Origin: Setomelanomma holmii
Lineage: Eukaryota; Ascomycota; Dothideomycetes; Pleosporales; Phaeosphaeriaceae
NCBI GenBank assembly: GCA_010015745.1
Contig: ML978198.1
Coordinates: 62,001-126,000, forward strand
Reading direction: 5' to 3'
DNA: 64,000 nt
Shown here: piece after piece, positions 10,011 to 22,900 of the stretch
Numbering within the stretch: the stretch's first letter is position 1
Layout of the letters: each line of letters starts with the position of its first letter
The notes under the pieces: generated by a model
The model's database searches: none
Told to the model about the DNA's origin: nothing
Seen by the model: only the letters and a program-made list of their open reading frames with translations
Made by a program: the position numbers and the translations under genes

Positions 10011-12768
10011 CTAACTTATTCCCCTCCGATCCTCCAACTCCACACCCCGTCCCAAATCCCCATCATCATCGTCGACTATAGCAAACGTCTCATCTCTGTC
10101 TCGTGACCTATCTCTCCTCGTCGGCTCCCTAAGAATTGGACTTACAAGCCTCACCTCACCCCTCCCACTTCCAAGCCCAACCTTACCAAGCACACCATCC
10201 ACCCACCCCGCCACCCTCTTCACCCACCCAAACACCTTCTCCATCCCCTCCTCCCCTGCCCCGTTCCCACCGCCTCCACCCGCATGTCCAGCCTCCACTT
10301 TAAACTGATACTTCAAGCAATCCTTAACCGTGACCAGGCCCGTGAGTCTGCCGCGATACTCGATGAGTATGACCCTCGGGCCCATTTTTTTAAACAATTC
10401 CATGACCGTTTCGAGCGGGAGGCGCGGGTGTACGGTGAGTGGGGTGAGGTCTGTGAAGCGTGTGAAATCGAGGTTTGTCGAGGATGAGGTGGAAGGGATG
10501 GTGTCGAATGTGGTTGATGGTTGGATTTGAGAGGTTGATGGCGTGCGAGACGGGTAGGATGACGATGTAAATGAAACTTTGGCGTGTCCCGGCGCAAGCG
10601 AGTCTTTCTTCGCGCGTTCAATTGCATACTTCAACTCCGTTCTACCCACATATCCAAGCAGCGTTTTAGTACCCATGTCCTCGACAATCGGGTAGCCTTG
10701 GTACTGGTTCTTATCCATTAGCCGTTCGATTTGCCGCAGCTCCATGCCCGTGGCCGCGAGACACACGACGCGGCTCGACATGACCTGGGACACGGGGACG
10801 CCAAAGGTGTGTTCTTCTTTGGAGTCGAGGAAGGGGTAGCCGTTGAGGTAGATCATGCGATCTGCGATGCCGCCGTGGCCGAAGCGCTCGGAGACGGCTT
10901 TTGTGACGCCGACGACGATCTGGGTCGCATTAGCATGGCGGACAGTTGAGGAGGGTGGATAACATGTTTACCATGGTTGGGAGAATGTATGTCAGTGCGC
11001 CGGTGATTTCGAACATGATGACCACGACAGAGATGCTAATGTGCATAATGCCGCTCAGAGCAGCCGCAGCACCGAGGAAAGCGTATGTACCGGGTGTGAT
11101 ACAGGGACCATCTGGTTCGCAGGCGTTGAAGAAGGCGGAGTTGGGGAAGGACTCGTGGAGATGTTGGACGAAGATACCGATCATTCTACCGAAGGCTGCG
11201 CCAACGGCCATCGAAGGGACAAAGATACCGGCGGGTACTTTGCAGCCAAAGGATATGACGACAAGCAGCGTGCGGATGATGGTAGCGATAGCTAGACTGC
11301 CAATCATGTGCCACCTCTGATTGCGATCGCACAGCTTGTCGTAATCGTGTCCGCCTTCGCATTCCTGAAACAGAATTTCCATGCTCTCTGTCATATCGAT
11401 TCGAAGGAACATGTTCGGATAGCAGATTATCGCCGTCAAGACAGCCAGGGTGACTGCTTCGGTGATAGGCCACGCTGCGAGGTACTTTTTTCGAAACACC
11501 TGCATCTTTAGATTCCACTTGATCACAAAGGCCCCGTACAAGCCGCCGAATGCACCGATGACGAGATAGAACAAGATCTCGAAGAAGTGCCAGCTGCGAT
11601 CGTATTTGACCTGGAACATGACGAGTTGACCGGTTCGGAACGGATTCATTGCCTAGCTGTCTATCAGTACCAGGTCTACTACCCTTTTTCCATCCGAACT
11701 TACAGCCAACACCGCCGTCGCTATCAGCGCGCAAAAATAGCTTCTCCAAAGCGTCTTCAGCGGGAAGTAATTCGACATTTCCTCCAGACTGAACAAAACA
11801 CCTCCAATCGGACTTCCAAACGCCACGCCCACTCCCGCCGCGGCGCTCGCACTCAATATCTCCCTCGTCTTCGCCGCGTTTCGCCTATACTTGTCAAAGA
11901 ACCTTGAGATCACATTCCCCGTACAGACCGCATAGTGCACACTCGGCCCCTCCTTGCCCACACTCAACCCACTCGCAATCGCCAGCGGCAACCCAATACT
12001 CTTGATAAACAGCGTCGTCGCGCCCAAGAACCCCTTCATAACAAACCCCGCAATGATGCACTTCATCTCACTGATCCCACTCCCCGCCGCATACGGCGCA
12101 AAACTTTTAACCAGCCGTGCAGCCGTAAAGCTAAACACGCCCGCAAACACAACATACACGAGGTAGCTGAGCGGCCAAAACCCCCCGCCCCAGCGCTTCC
12201 ACTCGGGACACCCGCCCTCGGCGCCCCAGCAGCAAAACGACTCATTCAGGTAGAAGGCCGTAGTGCAGTATCCGAGCTTGATATCGGATAGCCACTCGGT
12301 CACGATATTCAAAAACGCAGCGTTGAGTCCAATCGCAGCACCAACCAGCGTGACCACAATCCACGCCTGGCCCGCATCATACGCCTCTACGATCTTGCTT
12401 CTCCAGAGCCCATTTCCGCGGCCCAGAAATACTCTTCTGCCTTCGGAGCGTCGCCGCGTGCCGAGCGCGCGTTTGTTGCGCCGGGCTTTGCGACGGAGTT
12501 GTTCGCGCGCAGCGTCTTGCACCCAGTCGATGGTAGTGAAGTCCTCGTAGCGCTTTATCTCGGCGATTTCTTCGACGATGACATGGTCGGTGTGTGTGGT
12601 GTTTGCGGCTTCCGGATCGTCGATGGCGGAGTCGAGGGAGTGGATTGAGTGGGCGGTGCTGCGGCGGCGGTGGAGCAAAGATGGGCGGATGGGTGGGTGG
12701 CCGGAGAATGGTTGGGGGTTGGAGGAGGGTTGGCGGGACCTCGATTGCGAGGACGACGTTCGGTTCAT
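10011..12768 (-). CDS. CLC-type chloride channel/transporter with two CBS domains (Gef1/CLC-3-like)
   Basis: Three exons, 11704-12768, 10972-11652 and 10011-10919, encode 884 residues; introns 11653-11703 (51 nt) and 10920-10971 (52 nt) have GTAAGT/GTAAAC donors. CLC signatures: GSGISE near residue 229, GKEGPSVH near 271-278 with the gating glutamate at about 273, and GSPIGGVLFSLEE downstream. The carboxyl third holds two CBS domains, starting near VMSSRVVCL and LTPLTVHPRLPL, linked by a Ser/Thr/Pro-rich insert. The gating Glu and the overall type suggest a proton-coupled exchanger of Golgi or endosomal membranes, as known for Gef1. An ATG at 12924 is also in frame, but the 52 extra residues look like untranslated sequence; an intron-like 12925-12986 abuts that ATG. 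It ends in TAG. Confidence 0.9.
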
Positions 12769-13419
12769 TGCATCGTTGAATTTGGAGAGCGAGGTCTGTT
12801 CTGTAGTGGGGGAGGCGCGCTGAGCAAGCTTGCATGTGACAGCTAGAGCTCCTGGCCGACGTCTCGGAGGTCCGCAATGCACTTCCCAAATGCGTCCGTG
12901 CACCCAGCATCCTCGATTAGACATCTACGAGGAAAACAACGGAGAACTGCTGTTGGAATTGTTCTTGAAGTGATGTCGTGACTTACTTCGATATTCCGCA
13001 CAGAAAATAGTAGCCATCGAGCTATTTAGGAAGTCTTTCGTCTGCTCAAAATGCATAGGTCCCGTGCACATTGTGACCGTCGAGACCAACAAGCAAACCA
13101 CAGGAAAATTCACAACACCACGATATCTCTATCTAATGCTCACAGAATCAAGCAAGGCACTGACCGAAACACGGAGAGTAACATTCGAGGATATGCACGA
13201 CTCCTCAAGTAGCCGTCTCTCTCATGTCTGCATCTCACCCATCCAGCAGCACTTCAGTATGAAAGTAAATAGTTCTATTTTGACTATGTGTCAAACAGGG
13301 TATCATCAAAGTCTATCCTCTATTCGTTCGCAAGCCAGGAGCCGTCTCACAAGATCAATCGTTCCCTAAGCAGCCTTCCGTGTCCGTACCTATATATTTC
13401 GTGCTAGCTGTAACGTAGT
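12769..13419. other. CLC 5' region with a probable UTR intron
   Basis: Minus-strand GTAAGT at 12986 to TAG at 12925 forms a 62-nt intron candidate in the CLC leader; joining its flanks as coding sequence gives an immediate stop, so it would be untranslated. The rest is the 3' flank of GUA1. Confidence 0.45.
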
Positions 13420-15095
13420 TTACTCCATCTCAATTGTACCTGGAGGCTTGCTCGTAACTGTCAAACCGTTAGCATCCAGTCCTGAACAATCAATCGCACA
13501 CACTTACTGTCATAAACCACCCTACAAACTCCATTAACCTCATTCACAATCCTCCGGCTAACCCTCTTCAAAAACTCCCCGTCGAAGGGATACCAATCCG
13601 CCGTCATGAAGTCCGTCGTCTCCACCGCTCGCAGCGCAATGACCTGATCGTGTACGCGCTTGTCGCCCATGACACCAACAGCCTTCACTGGTAGAAGCGC
13701 AGCGAACGCCTGGCTGATGTTTCTGTACAAGCCAGCCGCCTTGATCTCCTCGATGAAGATGAAATCGGCTTCACGCGCGATGCGGACTTGTTCGCGGGTG
13801 ACTTCGCCCAAGATACGAATAGCGATGCCAGGGCCCGGGAACGGGTGGCGCCATACAAGGTCTTCTGGGATGCCGAGCTCGACACCGAGCGCGCGGACTT
13901 CGTCCTTGAATAGCTCGCGGAGGGGCTCGATGAGCTTGAGGTTCATGTTGGCTGGCAGGCCGCCGACGTTGTGATGTGTTTTGATGGTCTGCGAGGGACC
14001 CTTGAAAGAAAGCGACTCGATGACATCTGGGTACAGAGTGCCTTGAAGAAGCCATTCAATATCTCCAGCACTGGGCGTCTCGTGTGCCGCAGCAGCAATC
14101 TTCTTGGCCTGGTCCTGGAAGATCTCGATAAATGTGTTGCCAATGACCTTGCGTTTCTGCTCCGGGTTGTCGGTGATGCCCTTCAGGCGATCGAGGAAGA
14201 GGTCAGACGCGTCGATGACTGTAAGGTTGATGCCAAGACCCTTCTCGAGCGTCTCCTTGACTTGCTTCGCCTCATTCAACCTCAACACGCCATTGTCGAC
14301 CATGACGGCATGGAAGCGATCGCCAATGGCCTCCTTCATCAACTTGGCCGCAACTGTAGAATCGACACCACCACTGACTGCACCAATGACCTGGCCCTTG
14401 TGTCCGACCAACTTTCGGATGCGCACAATCTCCTGGTCCACAAACTTGCTCATGGTCCAGTCCGTCTTTGCTTGGCAGATATCCACCGCAAAGTTCTTGA
14501 GCACAATCTTTCCCTTGGGGGTGTGTGTAACCTCCGGGTGGAATTGGATGCCATAGTACTTCTTCTCCTTGTGCGCAATGCCCGCGAATGGCGCATTGGT
14601 TGTTGTCGCAACCGTAGTGAAGCCCTGAGGCATGTTGCTCAGCTTGTCGCCATGGCTCATCCACACCTCAAGCTCGTCCCCCAGGTCCTTGAACAACTCG
14701 TCCATGTGTCCACCGTGGCTCTCAACCTTGACACTCGCGTGTCCGTACTCCCGCTTCTCGCCCGCAGCGACGCCGGCGTTCTTGCCAAAGTGCCAGGCCA
14801 TCTCTTGCAGGCCGTAGCATATTCCCAGAATTGGTACGCCGAGTTTGAATACGGCGGGGTCTACGTGCGGTGCGCCTTCTTCGTAGACGGAGTATGGGCC
14901 ACCGGAGAGAATGATACCCTTGGGCGTGAAGTCTAGGTCAGCGAGCTTGGTCGTGCATGGTAGCATCTCCGAGTAGACATTGAGCTCGCGGAGTCGGCGC
15001 GTGATAAGATGCGTATACTGGGAGCCGAAGTCGAGTGTGAGAATGGTGTCGAAGGTCTTGTGGGGAGGAATCGGGTCGTTGCCGTCGGTGGTCAT
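13420..15095 (-). CDS. GUA1: GMP synthase (glutamine-hydrolysing)
   Basis: Two exons, 13508-15095 and 13420-13457, encode 541 residues. The N-terminal class I glutamine amidotransferase has the nucleophile Cys93 in GICYGLQ with His185 and Glu187 in FHPEVTHT. The ATP-pyrophosphatase loop SGGVDS is at 241-246. The C-terminal dimerisation domain follows (WRHPFPGPGIAIRILGE). The last intron (13458-13507, 50 nt; donor GTAAGT, branch GCTAACG) precedes a 38-nt exon that supplies the family ending (ITSKPPGTIEME); reading through gives a false end at 13461. The enzyme converts XMP, glutamine and ATP to GMP in the cytosol. It is divergent from BCP1 with 196 bases between the start codons. Confidence 0.97.
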
Positions 15096-15291
15096 CTTGA
15101 AGTTGTTGTTTCCTGGAGGTATACAGACGTCTAAAAGAGTGTGAGAGAAGACAAGACTGATCGAGAGCGAGTGTCGGAGGGGTTCGTGTGACTGGCGGGC
15201 ACGTAAAATTTCCTTATCGATTAGCCTGCAGCTGCGCGTTGGACGGCGCGACTATAGCAACTTTCTCTCCAAGCACCGCAACACAGTAATA
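15096..15291. promoter_or_regulatory. Compact bidirectional promoter GUA1 / BCP1
   Basis: Only 196 bases separate two outward-facing start codons of growth-related genes (GMP synthesis and ribosome-linked BCP1). Shared control is an inference from spacing and function. Confidence 0.6.
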
Positions 15292-16284
15292 ATGGCAAAA
15301 AGAAAGTCAAAAGCAGACCCTGAAGACCTGCCCGACGCCCCAGACAAGAGGAAGGAGCAAGATGACGACGACTCGGGCAGCGACGAGGTACGCGACCACC
15401 CCTCCAGATCCCCGCAATGCGAATGCGCTCACAATTTCTAGGACATGGACATGGTCAACGTCGACTTTGAATGGTTCGACCCCCAGCCCGCAGTAGACTT
15501 CCACGGCCTCAAGACGCTCCTGCGCCAACTCCTCGACGTCGACTCGCAACTGTTTGATCTCTCTGAACTCACAGACCTCATCCTCTCCCAACCCACACTC
15601 GGCAGCACCGTCAAAGTCGACGGCAATGAGACGGATCCTTACGCCTTTCTCACAGTTCTGAACCTCGAGACACATAAAGTGCCACCTTACCTTCCACCTA
15701 CCAAGCAACCCGACTCTAATATATGCTAGGACAAAAAAGTAATCCGCGACTTGACATCCTACCTTTCCCAAAAATCCACCACCAGCACACCGGCATTACA
15801 AGCCCTCCCACCCCTCCTCGCCCCCTCGTCAAGCGCACAAGTTGGCCTCATCCTAACCGAGCGCTTCATCAACATGCCCCACGAAGTCGTGCCGCCAATG
15901 TACACCATGCTGCTCGAAGAAATAACATGGGCGATTCAAGAATCCGAGCCGTACAACTTCACGCACTATCTCGTCTTGTCGAAATGCTATTCTGAAATCG
16001 CGTCGACGTTGCCGAGTGAAGATGCTCCCAAGGCGAAGAAGAAGAAGGCAGCGAAGGAAGAGGAGGAGACATTTTATTTTCACCCAGAAGATGAGGTGTT
16101 GAAGAAACATGGGCTGGGGTCGTGTAGTTTTGAGTATGATACGCCGGTGGATGAGGGCGCGAGTGATAGTAAGCGTGCGTTTCAGGAATTGGGGGTGAAG
16201 CCGAAGGGGCATATGGTTTTGATTGAGGCGGCGAAGTTTGAGGGTGCTGTTGAGGCTGCGAAGAGTTTCTTGACCGGGCAATGA
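15292..16284 (+). CDS. BCP1: BCP1/BCCIP family protein (nuclear export and Rpl23 chaperone)
   Basis: Three exons, 15292-15387, 15442-15678 and 15730-16284, encode 295 residues. Introns are 54 nt (GTACGC donor, TAG acceptor) and 51 nt (GTGCCA donor, GCTAG acceptor); the joins give DEDMDMVNVDFEWFDP and LETHKDKKVIRDL, both typical of the family. The N-terminus is Lys/Asp-rich with a nuclear-signal-like KRKSK. A Lys/Glu-rich insert (about 205-220) precedes the conserved FYFHPEDEVLKKH block. In yeast Bcp1 chaperones ribosomal protein Rpl23 and aids nuclear export; this copy probably does the same. It converges on the Rieske gene, with 202 bases between the stops. Confidence 0.93.
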
Positions 16285-16486
16285 TATCCGAGGAAGCAAA
16301 GCTCGCATGCCATAGTAACAGGCTCGAGATATCAGATGAATGAAAGAAAACACATCTTGAACGACTCTAACTGGTGTTACATTGCATACTGCACACAAGC
16401 CGAATCTAGCACGAACCCCAGGAAAAAAAGATGCACGCTCTTCAGGCTATTCACACGTCCCCATCTACTTTACATCCCCAGCCCGT

Positions 16487-17405
16487 CTAACCAATAACCA
16501 CCTTGCCCTCCTCAGGGAAGTCGTATGCGGGAATCTCCAAGTTGAGCGGCGCCGGTCCCTTTCTTATGCGGCCCGAGATATCGTAGTGAGATCCGTGGCA
16601 CGGGCAGAACCAGCCTCCAAAGTCACCAGCCTCGCCAATGGGCACGCATCCCAAGTGCGTGCAGACACCCAACATGATGAGCCATTCGGGCTTCTGGACG
16701 CGGTCAGAGTCGGCTTGCGGGTCGCGCAGCGATTCCCATTTGGTGTCTTCGGCTTCTTTGATCTCGGATTCGGTGCGATGGCGGATGAAGACGGGCTTGC
16801 CGCGCCATTTGATAATGACCTGTGTGGTGGTTAGCGCGGTGCTCTCAAGGGAGGTGATGGAGCGTTTGGGACATACATTCTTGCCCTCGGGGATGGCGGC
16901 AAGATCGATCTCGACCTTGGCTTGCGCGAGGACGTCGGCGGATGCGGACATGTTGATGAGGAAGTCTGTTTGGGCGGAGCGGTTAGCTGGGCATTCTCCA
17001 TCATTCCATGTTGCCAAATCATCTCCAAAATAGCCAATTGCTCTCAAGCAGCTCCCGGAAACCCGAATTTCACCATCTCATGGCTTCCCGACTCCTCCCC
17101 GAGCTATAATGGTGCTGTAGAGCCGTACCTTGTACAGTCGCCTTCGCGCCAAGCGCAGACAGTGCACCCATAGTGCCGACCATGAAATACTGGAACACCT
17201 TTGGGCCCGTCTCGCCGCCCTTGTTCCTGTACGCAGCGAACGAGGGGATCTTTGTGCTCTCGGGCGAGCCCTTGAAGGGGCTGTCGAATGACGAAGCCGA
17301 GGCGTTACGGGTCTGCAGGGCGGTGCAGCCGGCCCGGGCGACGGGCAATTGGTGGGCGGTCCATGAGCGTGCGATCGCACGGGCGCTGTTGGCGAGGGCG
17401 GGCAT
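16487..17405 (-). CDS. RIP1: Rieske iron-sulfur subunit of cytochrome bc1 complex
   Basis: Three exons, 17129-17405, 16877-16965 and 16487-16819, encode 232 residues. Introns are 163 nt (16966-17128; branch AGCTAACC) and 57 nt (16820-16876; branch GCTAACC). The 2Fe-2S ligands are in CTHLGC (about 175-180) and CPCHGSH (about 194-200). The first 30-odd residues are basic and Ala/Ser-rich, a mitochondrial leader, and one membrane helix follows (FQYFMVGTMGALSALGA). An upstream in-frame ATG at 17504 is less likely, since the leader starts properly at 17405. The protein passes electrons from ubiquinol to cytochrome c1 at the inner mitochondrial membrane. It ends in TAG. Confidence 0.96.
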
Positions 17406-18327
17406 CGTGGACGCGGATGCGGGTTGGTGGATGGCGGAGATGGAGCTCGGGGTGAGGTCGTCAATGTTGGAAGTTTTGGCGGCTCTTGCCCGCAAATGTG
17501 CCAAGGCTGATCCGTTCGATATTCGTGCCTTCCTATTGGCGAGAGTAGCTAGGAGAGATGGAACACCAACGCAGCGTCATCATTCTGGAAAGAATACACA
17601 TCTTTCGTGTTCATTTTTGCGTCCGGTCAGAGGCGCTATCGAAAATTTCAGATGACACCTGTCTTCGTATTATCTTGAATATATGCGGTACATTCTGACG
17701 TGTCCGTGTTCCGATACCTATACACCGCACAAGGCCGTCCCAGAGGCTTGCGACAGCTCGGACAGCCTGAACGCGGCCTGCAATTATGATGGGAGGTGTA
17801 CGACATGCTGAACTTCAGACTGTCTAGTAGAGAAGCTTTCATGAGCACCGCGCGAAGCAAGAGGAACCACCTGCACCACTTTTCGCCCCGAGGCATCCAA
17901 CACAGCAAAACTACGTTTTTGTCACATCAACTCCAAGGTTCCGATGCTCTTAATCTGTATTGCGGTGTCGTATATTGTGCCCTCACGAGATCTTCAATCC
18001 ACCAGAGCACAATAGATGAACCGCATATATAGGTATACGGTGCCGGCTGACCAGCAGGCAACAAGTTAGAGCTGAGTGTGTAGGCTCGACGTTTGTCCGC
18101 AAATTGCAAAAGCACTGGGAAATATCCTAGTAATCGAGTTCACCTCTTGCTTATCCAAAACTTGTTTGCCAAGCAGCAAGCGGAGGCAAGTGCGAAGAGC
18201 GTAACGGCTGAGGGCGCGTCGCTTTCAGCTACAGCTTTGTGTCACATCCAACAACAGACTACTTCAACAAGCTACGAGCAATGCCCGCCTAAGCACACGC
18301 AGCGACCACCTTCTACTCCTCGCCACC
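17406..18327. other. Divergent intergenic region (RIP1 / macro-domain gene)
   Basis: Contains the promoters of the flanking divergent genes. Small frames here have no coherent product; no structured element recognised. Confidence 0.5.
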
Positions 18328-19161
18328 ATGACATCACAGGGCAACAAAAGCATCACCTCCTACTTTGAAGCCACGGGCGAGACGAAGGGCAAGGAGAGAA
18401 AGGCGACCTCCAAATCCGAGCGCATGATTTCAGCTTCCACTTCACATACTTCGAGGCCAAAACCACAGCCCAAAGGAAAGCTTAAGCGGCCAATCTCCAG
18501 TCCACCGCCCGCGCCTGCTTCAAAACGTCCCAACACAAAAGCCACGGCAAGCAGTTCGCAGCGGAAACACTACGCCTACAATGACCTGCCCTCGAACTGG
18601 CTAGACAGCACTGTCGGAACATCAAGCGAATCAGATGAAGCCAACGCAAAGTCTCTCCTGCTCACCTACCACAAAGGCGACATGTTCGAGGGCGCCCCAA
18701 CGCACAGCCTTCTTATCCATGCATGCAACACCCAAGGCCACTGGGGCGCGGGCATCGCTAAAGCCTTCAAAGCCCAATACTCGAAAGCCTATATAGCGCA
18801 CAACAAATTCTGTGCGAAAGAGCACAGCAAAGCCAACCCAGTACCCACGGGGACCTCTCAGCTGCTGGCTCCTGTCGATGAAGATCCGAAACACTGGATC
18901 GGCTGTCTCTTCACGAGCGCCAAGTACGGCAAAGCCAAGGAAAAGCCGGTAGCGATTTTGCAGAATACCGTGACATCCATGAAGATGCTTTTGGAGCTGG
19001 TGAACATGGCAGACGAGGAGGAAGATAGGGTGACGGAGATTAGAATGTGTAAGATCAACAGTGGCATGTTTGGTGTACCTTGGGAGAAGACGGAAGAAGC
19101 ATTGCAAAGTATTGTGTTGCAGGAAGGCTGGCGAACAACGATTGAAGTATGGGAGCCCTAA
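18328..19161 (+). CDS. Macro-domain protein, ADP-ribose 1''-phosphate phosphatase-like (Poa1-like)
   Basis: One exon, 277 residues, with ACCATGA start context. Residues about 1-90 are basic, Ser/Pro-rich and probably disordered. The macro domain begins near residue 108 (LLLTYHKGDMFEG) and has the ADP-ribose loop HACNTQGHWGAGIAKAF from residue 131, then INSGMFGVPWEKTE, which matches the second loop and helix of the Poa1 branch. Poa1 removes the 1''-phosphate from ADP-ribose 1''-phosphate made during tRNA splicing; some relatives remove ADP-ribose from proteins. The very N-terminus reads QGNKSITSYF, like a PCNA-binding box, so a nuclear repair role is possible. Enzyme activity is inferred from the family only. 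Confidence 0.82.
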   Translation: MTSQGNKSITSYFEATGETKGKERKATSKSERMISASTSHTSRPKPQPKGKLKRPISSPPPAPASKRPNTKATASSSQRKHYAYNDLPSNWLDSTVGTSSESDEANAKSLLLTYHKGDMFEGAPTHSLLIHACNTQGHWGAGIAKAFKAQYSKAYIAHNKFCAKEHSKANPVPTGTSQLLAPVDEDPKHWIGCLFTSAKYGKAKEKPVAILQNTVTSMKMLLELVNMADEEEDRVTEIRMCKINSGMFGVPWEKTEEALQSIVLQEGWRTTIEVWEP

Positions 19162-19923
19162 GGTCATGGACCGAAATCCGTAAACTCTGAGAAGGATTTG
19201 TGGTGCTGTGTGGCATGAAATGGCTACTGGTCGTAGTGTGCAGGAAGCTGTGATGTCATCTGGCAGCCTTCCACAGTACCTAGAGAACGTGGCGGTAACG
19301 CAAAATATCCTCTCCGAGCAATTCTGATATACCATGCACGCTTGCTTGACAAGACATCTCACTCTTCATTGATATGGACCGTGCCGCGATCCTTGTGCAA
19401 ATGAGACGTGCACCGACAAGGTGTTCAGCCGAACTCCTGCGGAACCGAAATGAGTCTGCCACGTGTGGGACGTGGACAGCTCGTGTGCGCCCTCCTCACA
19501 TTGTAGATCTGGGTTGCGACTGCCATCATTGAAAGCTGTGTTGATAAATACCGACTTCGACAGGATAAAACACCCCACCAAACGCGTCCACAACATTGCA
19601 TCACCGATTGCGCTTTGTGTAATCGACTCAGCCGTTTCAAACTCAGACCACCAATCACATCGCATACACGCCGATCCCTTGCGGCAGTCTTGGCGGCGGG
19701 AGTGAGCCAGTCGGGTAAGGCGTGCACTGGCCGCGTCGACGCGACTCAAGCTCGCAGGTCAACTTTCGCAGTCTGGAGAGACAACGCATCGTCATCACCG
19801 CCGGGCGCCTTCACCCTCCCTACTCACTTCCTAGTGTCTAGTACTAGACTCACCTCCCCCCCAACTCCTCTAGAAACGAGGAAACACATGTCTTCACTCC
19901 GACATTTCCGCTAAACGAACACC
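19162..19923. other. Dynein gene promoter region
   Basis: About 760 bases between the macro-domain gene and the dynein start. Pyrimidine-rich stretches occur before 19924, as is usual in fungal promoters. No other gene seen. Confidence 0.5.
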
Positions 19924-22900
19924 ATGGAGGGACCGCTGGCTCCAGGGGCGGCCAACGGCAGCATGCGCACGCCCAGTCCCACACCACCCGCAATCGACCC
20001 CAGCATCATCGTCGCCCACTTGGAAAAGATCCTTGATGTCAATCTGGGTGCTACTCAGCAAGACTTGTATGCTCCTGGCAGTCTGCTCTCACCAGCACGC
20101 AAAGAGGACACCCTGCAAAGATGCTCGCGGTTTGCCTCAGAAGGGCAGTCGGCGCTGTATCTGGTGAAGAGCAGAGTCGATGAATCACGCATGGATGGAA
20201 TGGATGGCGCGAATGGCAGGTGCCACCATAAGGCGGAAGGAGCGACTGGACTAACAACAACCACAGGCGTCACCGAGCACTTCACCTACACCATTTCGTC
20301 CGAACTCACCGCCCCACCGACGTGCACTGCGTTTCTTGTCATTTCGAAGCAACCGATACCCTTAGACCCTGCGATACCCCTTAGCGCTCAGGTTCACATT
20401 TCGACTCTTCCTGGTTTTATACTTCCTAATAATGCCTCCTCGCGAGATGGCACCCCTTACGAATTTCTGCAGTCGCTCATTCAGTCTACGGTTGAGCCGT
20501 ACTTTGAGAACTACACCAAGAGTCAACGCACCTCGCCGGGAACATACAGCAAAGGCGACAATGACTCTAGAACAGGCATTTCGGCAGCCAAGAAGAAGAT
20601 TTCAGAGCTTGCGTTGAGCTTTGGACATCTGCAGCAGAATGCCGAGATCCCAGAGTTGCTCTTACCGCTTCACCCACTCATCCAAAGCGCATTGGAAGAC
20701 GCCGAGCAACGAGGCACCAAGCCGTCACCAGAGCTCATTCCTGCAGCGATCTTGCAGGACAGCGGCTTCCTGAATGGACTTCAAGCTACCGTCAACGGCT
20801 GGATCAAGTCGATACAGACCATCACCAAAACTTCACGTGATGTCTCAACCGGCACAGCAGCACAAGAGATCAACTTCTGGCTCTCAATGGAGAATAGACT
20901 GCAGGACATCGAGCGGCAGCTGGGAAGTCCTGGGGTCAGGCTGACACTGGACGTGTTGAAGAACGCGAAGCGGTTCCAGGCCACAGTCAGCTTCAGCGCA
21001 GACACGGGCTTGAAAGAGAGCACCGACCTCGTGCAGAAGTACAACCAGCTGATGCGCGAGTTCCCTCTCGATCAGCTGCTATCGGCCACCTCTTTGCAAG
21101 CTGTGCAAGAGGCCATCAATTCGATCTTTGGACACATGAACAAGAAGCTCCGGATTTGTCCATATCCAGTCCGACGTGCACTTCCCCTTGTGGAAGCCAT
21201 ATCCGGCGATCTCGACGAAAAGCTTCATAAATTGCTCCACGGGAAGACATTGATGCATATGGACTACCCGGAGTTCCAGGCTATCATGGCCGTGGCAGAG
21301 AGCATCTGGCGAACATGGGAAGAGAATGTCAAGGAGTTCACCAACGTCGCGCGCGAGGTCACACGGCGGAGAAACGAGAAGTTTATTCCGATCAAGATTG
21401 CAGCTCGCCACAAGGAGACCGAGGAGCGCATTCGGTACATCACCACCTTCCGCAAGAACCATGAACAGCTGCAGCGAACCATTGTCAACGTCTTAGGCTC
21501 ACAGTCATCTTCATCGGATGGCACGCAAAAGGAGTCTGTCATAATTGAAGAAATTGGCGATGTCGATGCTGTCAAGGAAGTCAAGGAGGCTTATGACGTT
21601 CTCAAGGATGTTGATGTTCTGGATGTGAAGCCTGAAGGAACACGACTCTTCGAGCAGGCCGAGCAAAAGTACAACGAACGCACGTCGCGCGTCGAGAACT
21701 CAATCATTGCGCGACTGAGGGATCGCCTGGGTACCGCCAAGACTGCCAGCGAGATGTTCCGTGTCTTCTCAAAGTTCAACCCGCTGTTCGTGCGACCGAA
21801 GATTCGAGGCGCCATATCGGAGTACCAGTCGCAACTGATTGAAAACGTCAAGCAGGACATTTCAGCCCTCCACGAGCGCTTCAAACGTCAATACGGCAAC
21901 TCAGAGGCGCACGCAATGGCTCAACTTCGAGACTTCCCACCAGTCTCAGGAGCTGTCATCTGGGCTCGACAGATCGAGACGCAGCTTGAGAACTACATGG
22001 GCAAAGTCGAGGACATCCTCGGCAAGGATTGGGCCCTGCACTCGGAAGGTCAGAAGCTGCAAGCTGAGAGTAGCATGTTCAAGAAGAAGCTCGATACTCG
22101 CCCCATCTTCGAGTCATGGTTGCAAGAGGTCGCGCGCCGCAAGCTTTCCATCTCCGGTCGCCTCTTTCTCGTTAGCAAGAATCGCGCAGCAGGCAACATC
22201 CTGGAGCTTAATGTCAACTTCGATGCTCAAGTCATTGCGCTCTTCAAGGAAGTCAGGAATCTTACTTGGCGAGGTTACCAGGTTCCGCACGGCATCAACA
22301 ACATCTCCAAGGAGGCGAAGCGCGTATACCCGTACGCCGTTAGTCTCATGGAGAGTGTGCGAACCTACACGCAGACTGTCCGATCGATTTCCGAAATGGC
22401 TGGAGTTGCGCTCTTGCTCAACAACTACGTCAACGACGTTCAGGCGCTTGTTGGCAAGGGTGTGCCTTTGAAGTGGGAGTCCTTTGTGCACGCATATGAC
22501 CTCCACGTGCGACAGTCCGGATTCCCTGGCGGAGGTACTAGTGTCCGTAGTGAGAGCAAGCACGTCCAGTTCGTTCGTGATTTTGCTGCCGCGACCTCAC
22601 TCTTGCAGACTAAGGTTGCAGGCCTTGTGACGATCAATACCACCATCGAGAAAGCCCTGAAGGACCTAGAGACTTGTCCATACACGAAGGAGGCTTTCCA
22701 GCGCAACCTGGAGACTATTCAGAAGCAGATTGATCAGCTCAATCTTGAAAATTATGCGAACTTGGCGTCTTGGGTTGCAGACATGAATGCACGCATCGAA
22801 GCCATCCTGCTCGTGCGCCTCAGTCGTGCCATATCACTTTGGATCGAGGTATTCAACAACATTGAGGATGCGGACGACACACGCCGACCAGTCAGTCAGC

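Noticed and set aside
13971..14936. 321-codon plus-strand frame opposite GUA1
   Set aside because: Antisense of the well-identified GMP synthase; no motif of its own.
20220..20266. 47-nt intron candidate in the dynein gene (GTGCCA ... CTAAC ... CACAG)
   Set aside because: Removing 47 bases would break the frame that is open for the following 12 kb.
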